Below are positions 18,370 to 25,994 of a stretch of 64,000 bases of DNA, in pieces; the stretch's first letter is position 1; each line of letters opens with the position of its first letter. The notes beneath the pieces were generated by a model. It was not told where the DNA came from. It did not search any database and saw only the letters and a program-made list of their open reading frames with translations. A program made the position numbers and the translations under genes. Origin of the DNA: a virus; the IMG/VR virus record IMGVR_UViG_3300029813_000075, positions 1 through 64,000 of that record. One strand, written 5' to 3'.

Positions 18370-18777
18370 TTATATTCTCGCATTTACTAAATATTGGGGA
18401 TATTTGGCTCGAATAATAGCAACCATGTCCTTGACTCGATGATTGGCAGTCGCTTCTTTCAAGGACTGAATCTTCTCCATGATTTGTACATCCAAATCTT
18501 GTTGTTCTAAAAGATCTCTTCCTGAGTCGGCCAATTCAAAGAGATGGATATTACCCGCCCTATAATGTTTCACATGGCCTTGGTCAATCAGAGAGTTGAA
18601 TTGTTCTGCAACTACAGTGGAGTAAGGGCCAAACTGATAGGGGAAAAATTTGAAGTCGGCCTTCTCTTTGGCTATCTCTTTCGCAATCAAGAACAGTTGA
18701 TGCACAACTTTGGTCTTGCCCTTAACGGGATCGCCTTGGAGCAGAGCCAAGATATAGGATTGGACTGTCATATACAT
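18370..18777 (-). CDS. Panacea/winged-helix-like regulator
   Basis: About 135 residues from the ATG at 18777, which overlaps the previous stop as TGATG. The segment LLQGDPVKGKTKVVHQLFLI followed by FFPYQFGPYSTVV and a short wing resembles archaeal winged-helix proteins and the Panacea (DUF4065-like) domain, where the F-x-PY-x-x-GPYS pattern is typical. These act as DNA-binding regulators or as antitoxin/chaperone modules. Family match is by pattern, so moderate certainty. Co-translated with the PAPS-reductase-family gene, so it may regulate or partner it. Confidence 0.55.
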   Translation of the reverse strand: MYMTVQSYILALLQGDPVKGKTKVVHQLFLIAKEIAKEKADFKFFPYQFGPYSTVVAEQFNSLIDQGHVKHYRAGNIHLFELADSGRDLLEQQDLDVQIMEKIQSLKEATANHRVKDMVAIIRAKYPQYLVNARI

Positions 18778-19526
18778 CACCCATTGCAAAAGTCTGAGAG
18801 CTTTGCCTGGTCGTGCAACGGAAATTCAATGCCTAGCCTTCGCGCAAGATTTACTGATCGTAGCCACGTCATTGGTTCCTTTTTTCTCATACCAGGAAAG
18901 ACACAAAATACAGGACATATGTTACACCCTGTACTCTGGATTCCGCCAAAGCCATGTTCATCCAGAATCATGTCGACATCCCTATCCGAGCAGTCACGGA
19001 GAGGATAGTAATACATCCGACTGTTACGCTTGTGAACTCGAATGAGTGTATCCTGATTACGTAGTTCGGCCATCCGAAATCTTCTCATCTTCGCCCCATC
19101 AGAACCCTTGAGACCAAGTACCAGCACCACATCATCATCGAGCAAATCTATGTAATTGTCCATTGGCTTCTTCTTCAGCACATGACAACAATAGAAGTAA
19201 TTCTTGTAAAATTTCCCTGTATCCTTCTTCTTCTTCAAAACCCGGGGGATCTGTTTGAATGACTCCTGAAGTATGTCTCTGATTGGCCTGTCACCATCAT
19301 ATTTCGTAGTCACAAGTTCATAGCCTGTCAACTCTTGAAGTCGGTGCAGAACATCTTTGGCTCCACCTCTATTTAGACCAGTATCATTGAATGCCATGAC
19401 TACATCCTTAATGTCAACATTCCAAGCTTCAAGCACCATAGCTGTTGAGTCACGACCACCACTTGCCAAAATCACCACCTTGCGATTGGTTGGTAATTGG
19501 CTATAGTCGGGTCTATGAACAACCAT
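18777..19526 (-). CDS. PAPS reductase/DndC-family PP-loop protein
   Basis: 249 residues from the ATG at 19526 (TTG at 19535 is possible). The PP-loop SGGRDS near residues 22-27 activates substrates by adenylation. YPLRDCSDRDVDMIL is the family's typical segment. Four Cys, C113/C114 and CNICPVFC (201-208), could hold a 4Fe-4S cluster as in APS reductases and DndC. Relatives in phages are variously sulfate-assimilation enzymes or DNA phosphorothioation-like enzymes. Location next to a methyltransferase island suggests DNA or RNA modification rather than sulfur metabolism, but no other dnd gene is visible. Confidence 0.75.
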   Translation of the reverse strand: MVVHRPDYSQLPTNRKVVILASGGRDSTAMVLEAWNVDIKDVVMAFNDTGLNRGGAKDVLHRLQELTGYELVTTKYDGDRPIRDILQESFKQIPRVLKKKKDTGKFYKNYFYCCHVLKKKPMDNYIDLLDDDVVLVLGLKGSDGAKMRRFRMAELRNQDTLIRVHKRNSRMYYYPLRDCSDRDVDMILDEHGFGGIQSTGCNICPVFCVFPGMRKKEPMTWLRSVNLARRLGIEFPLHDQAKLSDFCNG

Positions 19527-19531
19527 TCCTC

Positions 19532-19894
19532 TCAATCTTCTTTAACAGTTGTAGGCTTAGAGTCAGATAACAGTTTGGTGAGCACGTCACCAGAGATCTC
19601 AAAGGAACCTGTTTCGAGCACAAGTTTAAGCTTTCTCTCAAACTCTTTCAGCTTTTCAATGCCATTATGTTGTGTCACAAGCAAAAATTCTGTTGTCTCA
19701 AAAGATTCTTGCAACAGATTGATCTCCTTCCATATCTGAACAGATGAAGATTCAAGTGTTTGGATTCTCTTCTCCTGCCCGAGTGCTGCTGATCCTTCAG
19801 TCATATTAGCCGCAGTGCGAAGATCTTTCATCTCATGTTCCATCTCGGCAATCCGTTTCCAAGGCCACAATTTCTTCCAAAAGCGCAAATCCAT
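19532..19894 (-). CDS. coiled-coil protein
   Basis: 120 residues. The basic, Trp-rich N terminus (MDLRFWKKLWPWKR) could be a membrane-surface helix, followed by heptad-rich helices over most of the length. First gene of the leftward PAPS-reductase unit; its start is 54 nt from the palindrome at 19949. Function unknown. Confidence 0.65.
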   Translation of the reverse strand: MDLRFWKKLWPWKRIAEMEHEMKDLRTAANMTEGSAALGQEKRIQTLESSSVQIWKEINLLQESFETTEFLLVTQHNGIEKLKEFERKLKLVLETGSFEISGDVLTKLLSDSKPTTVKED

Positions 19895-19948
19895 TTTGAT
19901 TCACTCAATTCTTGACACCGAAATATTATACCGATTGACTTATAATAT

Positions 19949-19963
19949 TTACGGGACTCGTAA
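19949..19963. promoter_or_regulatory. TTAC-N7-GTAA palindrome, site 4
   Basis: TTAC-GGGACTC-GTAA in the divergent gap between leftward 19894 and rightward 19972. It directly follows a TATA-like TTATAATATT about 27 nt upstream of the ATG at 19972, so the palindrome lies between TATA box and start, as expected for a repressor site. Confidence 0.6.
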
Positions 19964-19971
19964 TAACTACC

Positions 19972-20196
19972 ATGCCAACTCCCAAAGACCTCATTAGGGA
20001 CATTGACAGACTTCTTGCTGATGCAATGTCACCACTCACATTCATGAGACATGTTCTAAGTGAAGGTTCCCACACTGGAAGCATAGAAATAAACCCAGAC
20101 CAATGGGATACGATGATTACCAGTTCAATTCGCAAGCTTGAAGAAATGCGCGACAGAGTGAAACGCTATGCCAAAGAAAGAAAGAAAGTGGCTTGA
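19972..20196 (+). CDS. small charged helical protein
   Basis: 74 residues, no recognised family. Helical N terminus (LIRDIDRLLADAM), a short middle, and a basic helical C terminus (RKLEEMRDRVKRYAKERKK) compatible with nucleic-acid binding. The first gene of the rightward modification island; the message is probably leaderless or nearly so, since a TATA-like box lies 27 nt upstream. Confidence 0.65.
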   Translation: MPTPKDLIRDIDRLLADAMSPLTFMRHVLSEGSHTGSIEINPDQWDTMITSSIRKLEEMRDRVKRYAKERKKVA

Positions 20197-20350
20197 CTAC
20201 CAGTGCTGGTCAATCTGCTTCATTTGTCTCTTTGTAGCACTAGCATTCATATCTTGGGCAATACAAGGTATTAATAGCGTCACAGGTTACTTATTCTTCG
20301 GAATGGCATGTCTAGTATTCCTGATCTGGTACAAACTCACTTTCAGGTGA
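20168..20350 (+). CDS. two-span membrane microprotein
   Basis: 60 residues: a basic N terminus (MPKKERKW) and two hydrophobic segments (about 12-33 and 38-56). Overlaps the preceding gene by 29 nt. Function unknown; one of several tiny membrane proteins in this genome. Confidence 0.6.
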   Translation: MPKKERKWLDYQCWSICFICLFVALAFISWAIQGINSVTGYLFFGMACLVFLIWYKLTFR

Positions 20351-20356
20351 CAACAA

Positions 20357-20422
20357 TGGTCAGTCGGTCTGCGCTCTCCCAGGCGACACACTTGATGCTT
20401 TGTGTGTCTGAACGACTGACCA
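20357..20422 (+). ncRNA. structured RNA element, stem-within-stem
   Basis: A perfect 10-bp outer stem, TGGTCAGTCG (20357-20366) with CGACTGACCA (20413-20422), encloses a second 7-bp hairpin GACACAC/GTGTGTC (20385-20408) and an 18-nt single-stranded bulge. It fills the gap between two genes and ends 15 nt before the next ATG. It could be a riboswitch-like leader, a processing site or a small RNA. No tRNA or known family matches. Confidence 0.45.
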
Positions 20423-20437
20423 CCTTATGGTGATCAC

Positions 20438-20719
20438 ATGACAACAGAAGAAACAGAAGCTGGCAACACAATTATTGAAGCTATGATGGCCGATGGTATG
20501 TCCAAACAGGATATCTCAGAATCTTTTGATCTAAGACGCAAAGGTCATGACATACTGATTGCATTTTTGAATGACGATGAAAATGATGATTCACTAAAAA
20601 TGATGATATCATGGCAACCAATGACCGAGAAAGAAAGAGCCGATGAAAAGTTGCATGAAGAGTTGTACGGTAATTGGCAAGAAGTGCTGAAGTCAAATAG
20701 AGAGGGAACCCTACCATGA
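20438..20719 (+). CDS. small acidic protein upstream of methyltransferase
   Basis: 93 residues, acidic and helical (DISESFDLRRKGHDILIAFL, then a run of D, E and N). The end overlaps the methyltransferase start as ATGA. Upstream GGTGATC may serve as ribosome site and the structured RNA element directly precedes it. Unknown; a DNA-mimic or methyltransferase partner is conceivable but unsupported. Confidence 0.65.
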   Translation: MTTEETEAGNTIIEAMMADGMSKQDISESFDLRRKGHDILIAFLNDDENDDSLKMMISWQPMTEKERADEKLHEELYGNWQEVLKSNREGTLP

Positions 20720-22443
20720 CAGAAATACCATCCTACCAAGAAGCCATTGCTAAGCCCGACAAAATACTCGAGTTTCAAGCGACTGCCGGACTCAAGTTCG
20801 GTTCCTGGAGCATGTTCTTCAATGACGACTCAGTCTCTCATCCTGCAAAGATGAACTTGAGAATGTTAGAATGGATCATTGAGAACTACAGCAAATCAGG
20901 CGATCTTATCATGGACATGTTTGCAGGCACCGGATCTACGCTAATTATGGCATCCAGAAAGGGAAGAGATGCAATTGGCGTTGAGCTTGAACAACACTTC
21001 ATTGATACCATGATTGTTCCTAACGTCAAAGCTTCACAGTCACAGACTTTGCTGTCGGGAGAGCTAGGGAAAATTATGATTGTGAAAGGTGACTCGAGGC
21101 GACTCGATCTAATCATTCCTCAGGCAATTGATGCCATTGTTACTTCCCCACCTTATGCTGGCACCAAGGCATTCGCTGACAAACAATGGATGATTGACAA
21201 CATACCTGAGATCGAACAGAGAATCCGAGAAGGCAAAACAAAGGGCAACCCAAGATCACCAAAAGCCGAAATCAAGCACTTAGAAAAAATCAAAGATACA
21301 GAACATCCAGATAGCATTGACAACATTGACAACTATGGTCAGGTTGACACAATTGTCAGCAGCCCACCTTACTCCGAAGCACTCAGCGTCAAAGCAGGTG
21401 GCGGAAGTAAAGACGTTCTTGAAGGCAAGGGAATAAAAGGTCGAGGTAAGTCCAGCGTACCCGTTCCGTATAGTGAGGGAGAAGATAACATTGGCAACCT
21501 AAAACATGGTCAGGTCGATGCTGTATTCAGCAGCCCCCCTTATGGTAAAATGGAAATGTCCAAGAAATTCAAGTCTGAAGCAGAGAAACTGGCATGGGCA
21601 GAGAAACAGTCCCTCATCAATGGCAGGTCAGTAAAGGCTGTACTTGCCAACCTGGATCGTTGGAAAGATTGGGGCGAAAACACTGACAACTTGGGCAACA
21701 TGGAACATGGCAATATCGACACTGTGATATCAAGCCCACCTTACGGTGCCATGCTCAGTAAAAGGTCTGGTGGAGATGATCGGCCTGAAGCCATGCGTAG
21801 AGTAATGGAAGAAAATTGGGGATACTCACCAAAAATGGTCGAAAAGATACTAGCGGGTGAGACCAACGTTGGTGCATTCGTCACAAGACGTGGCTACAAC
21901 TACTCCGGTGACGATGCCAACATAGGCAACCTGCCTACTGGTGAGATTGACTCTGTGATATCAAGCCCGCCATATGAAGGGTCTCTTGAAAATCGTGGTG
22001 GCACTCAACAGAAGTTCAAGCAAGAGAAAGGCACTCCTGCACCATATTCCAAAGACCCTGAAAACATTGGCAACAAAACTGGCGAGACCTATCTTGAGGC
22101 CATGTTCAAAGTGTACTTGGGTTGTTGGCTGGTGATGAAAGAAGGCGGCACAATGGTGATTGTGGTCAAGAACTTTGTCAGGAAGGGCAAGCCTGTCAGA
22201 CTGGATCTTGATACCATCAAACTCTGTGAGGCCGCTGGATTCAAGCTTGCTGATCGATGGTGGTTCAGATTGCCTTTCAGATCCTTCTGGACAATCCAGC
22301 ACACCAAGAAGTGGGCAATTGCACATCCTGACTCAAAGGAGCATCCATATGCCATTTTTGAAGATGTTCTTGTCTTTGAGAAGGTGATTTCAAGCAAGAC
22401 TTTACTTTTACTCCCCGAGATATGGAGTGATCAGATTGCCTGA
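20716..22443 (+). CDS. DNA amino-methyltransferase with five SPPY motifs
   Basis: 575 residues; transfers methyl from S-adenosylmethionine to an exocyclic amino group (N4-cytosine or N6-adenine). An N-terminal H-P-A-K helix region and SAM-binding DMFAGTGST (67-75) precede the catalytic motif, a permuted order compared with beta-class enzymes. SPPY occurs five times, near residues 143, 215, 272, 339 and 416, the later copies each preceded by an N-I-G-N-x-x-x-G-x-(I/V)-D-x-V repeat. The C terminus holds GGTMVIVVKNFVRKG. Usually one SPPY is present. The first copy, fused most closely to the SAM fold, may be catalytic and the others structural or target-recognition inserts. No partner nuclease nearby. 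Confidence 0.88.
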   Translation: MTEIPSYQEAIAKPDKILEFQATAGLKFGSWSMFFNDDSVSHPAKMNLRMLEWIIENYSKSGDLIMDMFAGTGSTLIMASRKGRDAIGVELEQHFIDTMIVPNVKASQSQTLLSGELGKIMIVKGDSRRLDLIIPQAIDAIVTSPPYAGTKAFADKQWMIDNIPEIEQRIREGKTKGNPRSPKAEIKHLEKIKDTEHPDSIDNIDNYGQVDTIVSSPPYSEALSVKAGGGSKDVLEGKGIKGRGKSSVPVPYSEGEDNIGNLKHGQVDAVFSSPPYGKMEMSKKFKSEAEKLAWAEKQSLINGRSVKAVLANLDRWKDWGENTDNLGNMEHGNIDTVISSPPYGAMLSKRSGGDDRPEAMRRVMEENWGYSPKMVEKILAGETNVGAFVTRRGYNYSGDDANIGNLPTGEIDSVISSPPYEGSLENRGGTQQKFKQEKGTPAPYSKDPENIGNKTGETYLEAMFKVYLGCWLVMKEGGTMVIVVKNFVRKGKPVRLDLDTIKLCEAAGFKLADRWWFRLPFRSFWTIQHTKKWAIAHPDSKEHPYAIFEDVLVFEKVISSKTLLLLPEIWSDQIA

Positions 22444-22555
22444 CCATTTTGACTGCCCTAAATGCGGGCACCCTTGTGGAGAAGAGACAATATACTCCTG
22501 CTCCAGACTGCAATGCCCAAAATGTGGGACTGTCTTTGAACCCGAGGAAGACTGA
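22427..22555 (+). CDS. double zinc-knuckle microprotein (42 aa)
   Basis: GTG-started frame of 42 residues with two CPKCG motifs (CPKCGHPC and, about 20 residues on, CPKCGTVFEPEED). Overlaps the methyltransferase end by 17 nt. Good Cys spacing makes it likely real despite its size; function unknown. Confidence 0.55.
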   Translation: MIRLPDHFDCPKCGHPCGEETIYSCSRLQCPKCGTVFEPEED

Positions 22556-22559
22556 TAGA

Positions 22560-22706
22560 ATGACAGATGAATGTAAGGGAGATCAGACCAGCGCCACTCA
22601 CCTGCCAGGAATTTACCGCGATGGCGTAATCAGATGCATATACTGTGGGCTTGTTCAATCTCCCTACTACAAAATCCATACTAAGAGTGATACAGATGCC
22701 AGTTGA
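22560..22706 (+). CDS. zinc-finger microprotein (48 aa)
   Basis: 48 residues from the ATG at 22560, 4 nt after the previous stop. CxxC at CIYCG plus an early Cys (MTDEC) and a His-containing tail; an incomplete zinc site, perhaps dimeric. Its end overlaps the next gene by 11 nt. Confidence 0.5.
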   Translation: MTDECKGDQTSATHLPGIYRDGVIRCIYCGLVQSPYYKIHTKSDTDAS

Positions 22707-22914
22707 CAAATACGAAGCCATGTATAAAGATCTCAAAGATCTAATTGAAGATGTTGAATATCTGTACGAAACTGGAATGAATGATACCCCAAATCCTGTC
22801 CCTAGCAGCTGTCAGAGTCATTACACATTCTTCAAGGCTATGGTTAAGGCCACATATAACAAAGCCAAAAGACTGAGAACGAAATGGATAGGAAATAGTA
22901 ACAATGCCAATTGA
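22696..22914 (+). CDS. small helical protein
   Basis: 72 residues from the ATG at 22696. Helical, with a Tyr-rich first half (MYKDLKDLIEDVEYLYETG) and a basic C terminus (YNKAKRLRTKW). Overlaps the cytosine methyltransferase start by 11 nt. Unrecognised. Confidence 0.6.
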   Translation: MPVDKYEAMYKDLKDLIEDVEYLYETGMNDTPNPVPSSCQSHYTFFKAMVKATYNKAKRLRTKWIGNSNNAN

Positions 22915-23647
22915 AGCAACAGTCAAGAATCAATTGGTACTTAGTCTCTTCCCAGGCATAGATATCTTCGGACATGCCTTTGAACTCGAGGGATTCTGTG
23001 TTGTCCAAGGTCCAGAGATTGAATTTGGGCGTGACATTAAGACCTGGAACATTGTTCCTGGCTTTTTCACTGGCCTCATAGGTGGCCCACCATGTCAAAT
23101 GTATTCCCCCGCCGCCCAAGGTAGTAGCCCTGCTGAAGATATGATACCCGAGTTTGTGTATGCTGTTGTTATTGCACAACCACAATGGCTTGTCATGGAA
23201 AACGTGCGACAGGCACCAGTGCCACAGATCCCTGGCTACGCCATTAGATCAACACTGATAGATGCCTGGCACTATGGAGCTAGACAAAAGAGGATCAGAA
23301 GATTCACCTTTGGTTACAAGACCCCAGACGGTGAACTGAGAACATTCCCATTTGTGGAAGAACCACCACTAAACATCAGAGATCGAGACCCCGATCCGTT
23401 CCCCACTGTGACAGCAACTGAGCACAAGTTCAGCAAGAAGCACGATGAACCAAGAAAGGCAAGTCGTAAGATCGGTAGAACACTCCAAGTGGAAGAGATC
23501 ATGTGCCTCATGGGTGTACCTGATTGGCCTGAGATGCTTGACATAAAGCGCAGATCACAATCAAAGATGTTTGGCAATGGTGTCGAACTTCATGCTGGCA
23601 GAGTTGTAGCTCGAGCCATCAAGAGGGGGCTAGAATACTTACCATGA
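22904..23647 (+). CDS. C5-cytosine DNA methyltransferase 1
   Basis: 247 residues, short for the family. Motif I LSLFPGIDIFG (13-23), catalytic motif IV GGPPCQ with C64, motif VI MENVR (E99), motif VIII RQKRIRRFTFG, and motif X MFGNGVELHAGRVVARAI. All core motifs are present but the target-recognition region between VIII and X is small. Orphan enzyme, presumably protecting viral DNA. Last bases overlap a membrane microprotein start as ATGA. Confidence 0.92.
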   Translation: MPIEATVKNQLVLSLFPGIDIFGHAFELEGFCVVQGPEIEFGRDIKTWNIVPGFFTGLIGGPPCQMYSPAAQGSSPAEDMIPEFVYAVVIAQPQWLVMENVRQAPVPQIPGYAIRSTLIDAWHYGARQKRIRRFTFGYKTPDGELRTFPFVEEPPLNIRDRDPDPFPTVTATEHKFSKKHDEPRKASRKIGRTLQVEEIMCLMGVPDWPEMLDIKRRSQSKMFGNGVELHAGRVVARAIKRGLEYLP

Positions 23648-23748
23648 TAGACTCAGAGTTTCTATTCAGTGGGTTCGTGATTGGATTCTTTCTCTTGACT
23701 CTTCTAGCAATTGCTGTCTGTGGCATTCTATGGTGGATAGAACGATGA
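23644..23748 (+). CDS. single-span membrane microprotein between two methyltransferases
   Basis: 34 residues, starting at ATG 23644: a short acidic start, about 22 hydrophobic residues (VIGFFLLTLLAIAVCGIL), then WWIER. It overlaps both neighbouring cytosine methyltransferase genes by ATGA, so all three are translationally coupled. The coupling and clean membrane segment argue it is real. Function unknown; a membrane anchor or small toxin-like or superinfection-exclusion peptide are possibilities. Confidence 0.6.
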   Translation: MIDSEFLFSGFVIGFFLLTLLAIAVCGILWWIER

Positions 23749-24356
23749 AATGTATTGACCTCTTCTCTGGACTTGGAGGCTTCTCAGAAGCATTCATAAA
23801 TCGTGGACATGATGTACTCAGAATAGACAATGATAATCGTTTCAAAGATATACCTTACACGACTATCAAAGATGTTGGAACCCTCACATCAACCGAACTC
23901 CAAGGTGCATACATCATATTGGCATCCCCACCATGTACTCATTTTTCTGTTGCTTCTGTTTACAGGCATTGGCCGAAGGGTGTACCTACTAAAGCAACAT
24001 TAAAACAAATAAATCTAGTAAAATACACCATCAAAATAATCAAAGAGGCCAAACCAAAATATTGGATTATGGAGAACCCCATAGGCAAACTAAGAAAAGT
24101 GATAGGAACCCCCCCACTCACTGTATATATGTGTGCATGGGGGAAAAAGGCAAAGAAGCCAACTGATCTCTGGGGGCAACTCCCACCAATAGATATCAAA
24201 ATGCCGATGAAATGGCAAAAAGCACCAAGAGGCTCTAAGTTAGGGGTTCAAGGTTATCATGATCCTGCTGCTGCTGCCATGATTCCTTATGATTTCTCAT
24301 TGGCTGTATGCCTAGCAGCAGAAGGCAACAGCCCACAACAAACTCTCGAAATCTGA
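23745..24356 (+). CDS. C5-cytosine DNA methyltransferase 2
   Basis: 203 residues from the ATG at 23745. Motif I IDLFSGLGGFSEAF, catalytic SPPC (C64), ENP (110-112). Motif VIII and the target-recognition domain are abbreviated, giving a minimal enzyme of a type common in phages. It differs clearly from the neighbouring C5 enzyme (SPPC with ENP against GPPC with ENV), so the pair is not a recent duplication. End of the rightward island; a leftward gene converges 36 nt on. Confidence 0.85.
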   Translation: MKCIDLFSGLGGFSEAFINRGHDVLRIDNDNRFKDIPYTTIKDVGTLTSTELQGAYIILASPPCTHFSVASVYRHWPKGVPTKATLKQINLVKYTIKIIKEAKPKYWIMENPIGKLRKVIGTPPLTVYMCAWGKKAKKPTDLWGQLPPIDIKMPMKWQKAPRGSKLGVQGYHDPAAAAMIPYDFSLAVCLAAEGNSPQQTLEI

Positions 24357-24392
24357 CAGGCTGGTAATCAAAAATGATTATATTCTACCTGT

Positions 24393-24650
24393 TCATTCAT
24401 TGAACCGAGCATCCAAATCTGCAGTACCGTTGAGATAGAAGAGTAAGTTGTCCTCTTCACAATACCAACCAATATGCTTACGCCTTGGTTTGGATCCATG
24501 CCCTTGGTCAATGGTCAACTTCTTGACAGGATTCTTACACACATTGCACAAGGGTTTCATGTGGGTTCGCGGATATCGTTGCTTGATCTTCCAGATCTCG
24601 TTTGGGTCTGTGATCAACCTCTCGTTTCTTGGTCTGCCCACTTTAGACAA
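24393..24650 (-). CDS. zinc-ribbon protein, paralogue of 27263-27517
   Basis: 85 residues. Basic arm followed by PLCNVCKNP and, about 27 residues on, GWYCEED: the second Cys pair has decayed to a single Cys. It aligns with the gene at 27263-27517 through EIW...KPLC..C...GWYC...FY..G. Last gene of the long leftward run. Likely nucleic-acid-binding; zinc binding may be weakened. Confidence 0.65.
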   Translation of the reverse strand: MSKVGRPRNERLITDPNEIWKIKQRYPRTHMKPLCNVCKNPVKKLTIDQGHGSKPRRKHIGWYCEEDNLLFYLNGTADLDARFNE

Positions 24651-24906
24651 ATCCTAACCGCTCCTTCAATTTTCGCCACCTGGATTTTATAGGGCGATAC
24701 CATCCCCACCCAATTCTTTCGAGAGCACGTTTCAGTGTGTTGAAATTGACCATTGCTATCCTAGCGTCTCCAAACTTTCTTGTCATTAGAGGGTGAACAC
24801 TGCTACTTGTGTACAAGTATATGGTGCCACCAATTCTAACAAGCTTGATTCTACCAATCTCAAAGGTATCATCTGAATCACTTGACTTAACATATTTAGG
24901 TGCCAT
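24643..24906 (-). CDS. small basic protein
   Basis: 87 residues, beta-rich first half (FEIGRIKLVRIGGTIYLYTS) and a strongly basic Trp-rich C terminus (GWGWYRPIKSRWRKLKERLG). Overlaps the next gene by 8 nt. Probable nucleic-acid binder; unrecognised. Confidence 0.6.
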   Translation of the reverse strand: MAPKYVKSSDSDDTFEIGRIKLVRIGGTIYLYTSSSVHPLMTRKFGDARIAMVNFNTLKRALERIGWGWYRPIKSRWRKLKERLGFV

Positions 24907-24912
24907 TCAGCA

Positions 24913-25233
24913 TCACCAATTCCCCGTACTATCAGTACTCTGCCAACTAGATTGAAGAAATGATGAGGCAGCATTCGTGTCTGTATATGTTGCTGTAGCA
25001 GTTGCACTTGTTGAATAATAATTAACAGAAATCATCTGAGCACTAGAGCGCCACCTATCTTCTGTGATTACTCCATTCACACAATACCTGTAATGTTCAT
25101 GCCCACAGTTAGGACATGTTATTGTGAGGTTGCCAGTGGCATGTCTATTTATGCTCACTCTCACCATCTGTCTGCAGTTCGTACAGCCCAACGTTGCCGA
25201 ATGCCTATCCTGCAAATCCATATCTTCACTCAT
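24913..25233 (-). CDS. zinc-ribbon protein with Ser/Thr-rich tail
   Basis: 106 residues. A ribbon CTNC...CPNCG followed by HEHYRYC, then a low-complexity Ser/Thr/Ala tail (TSATATATYTDTNAASS) that looks disordered. Six nt upstream of the preceding leftward gene. Function unknown. Confidence 0.65.
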   Translation of the reverse strand: MSEDMDLQDRHSATLGCTNCRQMVRVSINRHATGNLTITCPNCGHEHYRYCVNGVITEDRWRSSAQMISVNYYSTSATATATYTDTNAASSFLQSSWQSTDSTGNW

Positions 25234-25236
25234 TCT

Positions 25237-25548
25237 TCAAGCCATCTCCCGTTTCTCTCTGAACTCCTGCTTGTCGCAAGATCCGAAGGGCAGTACCTCA
25301 ATCCATTTGGCCCTCTCTGTCACAAAATCAAACTTCTTGCTGTCCCTCTCAAAGGCAGCCTGAAGTATCTCAGGATTCTTACAGTAGTATTCAACCTGGC
25401 AACGATAGCTTGCAAAGCTCGCACTCGAAAAAGTGCATGAAGCACAACACTTCACATGACAGTAAGACGCTTCTATCTCACAGACTCCGAAGTCAAATCC
25501 TGTTATGCCTTTCTTGGCACATCCTAGTCCTTGGTCGGGTTCACTCAT
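25237..25548 (-). CDS. Cys-rich protein
   Basis: 103 residues from the ATG at 25548, which leaves a clean 4-nt gap after the upstream gene (an upstream start at 25575 would overlap it). Eleven Cys including C-x3-CC-x2-C (CHVKCCASC), YRC, YYC and GSC: a dense cluster suited to several zinc ions or an iron-sulfur centre. No family recognised. Confidence 0.65.
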   Translation of the reverse strand: MSEPDQGLGCAKKGITGFDFGVCEIEASYCHVKCCASCTFSSASFASYRCQVEYYCKNPEILQAAFERDSKKFDFVTERAKWIEVLPFGSCDKQEFREKREMA

Positions 25549-25552
25549 TTTC

Positions 25553-25969
25553 TCATGCCTCTTCTTGCCAGACACAGGCTTTGCATTTTATCCACCTGTA
25601 TTCATCACCCAAGTCTGGATCAATGGCCGAATGAAAACAGTCCTTGGTAAGTTTGGCCCCACAGTTCGGACAGTGAAGTATATCGTTAAGGTTTATCTCA
25701 ATCGTTCCCACTTCATCATCCACCTTTGGTTGCAGAGCAGATTTGCCTTCAAACTTTTTCTGACTCATTCTCTGACTCAGCACCGCATCAACAAAGAGGT
25801 TCATCACTCTTCCAAGTTCCAGTGTCAATGATCGTTCTATATCCATGATAACAATCACGATGTTGTCACCAATGCCGTTCTCTTCTCTGTACTTGTTCCA
25901 GAAGTCTGCTACATCGTTCTGGATCTTCGGTGTCACCATTTCCTTCCACATACTATCTGATTTTTCCAT
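25553..25969 (-). CDS. protein with C-terminal zinc ribbon
   Basis: 138 residues. Helical N-terminal two thirds (including NIVIVIMDIERSLTLELGRVMN), then a zinc ribbon CPNCG...CKAC at the C terminus. Its ATG is preceded by GGGGATAATCT, a leader shared with the next two genes downstream. Function unknown. Confidence 0.65.
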   Translation of the reverse strand: MEKSDSMWKEMVTPKIQNDVADFWNKYREENGIGDNIVIVIMDIERSLTLELGRVMNLFVDAVLSQRMSQKKFEGKSALQPKVDDEVGTIEINLNDILHCPNCGAKLTKDCFHSAIDPDLGDEYRWIKCKACVWQEEA

Positions 25970-25994
25970 AGATTATCCCCAACTCCTTCTCTGG

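Noticed and set aside
20716-24356. A complete restriction-modification system
   Set aside because: Three methyltransferases but no nuclease motif in neighbouring genes; orphan modification is the simpler reading.
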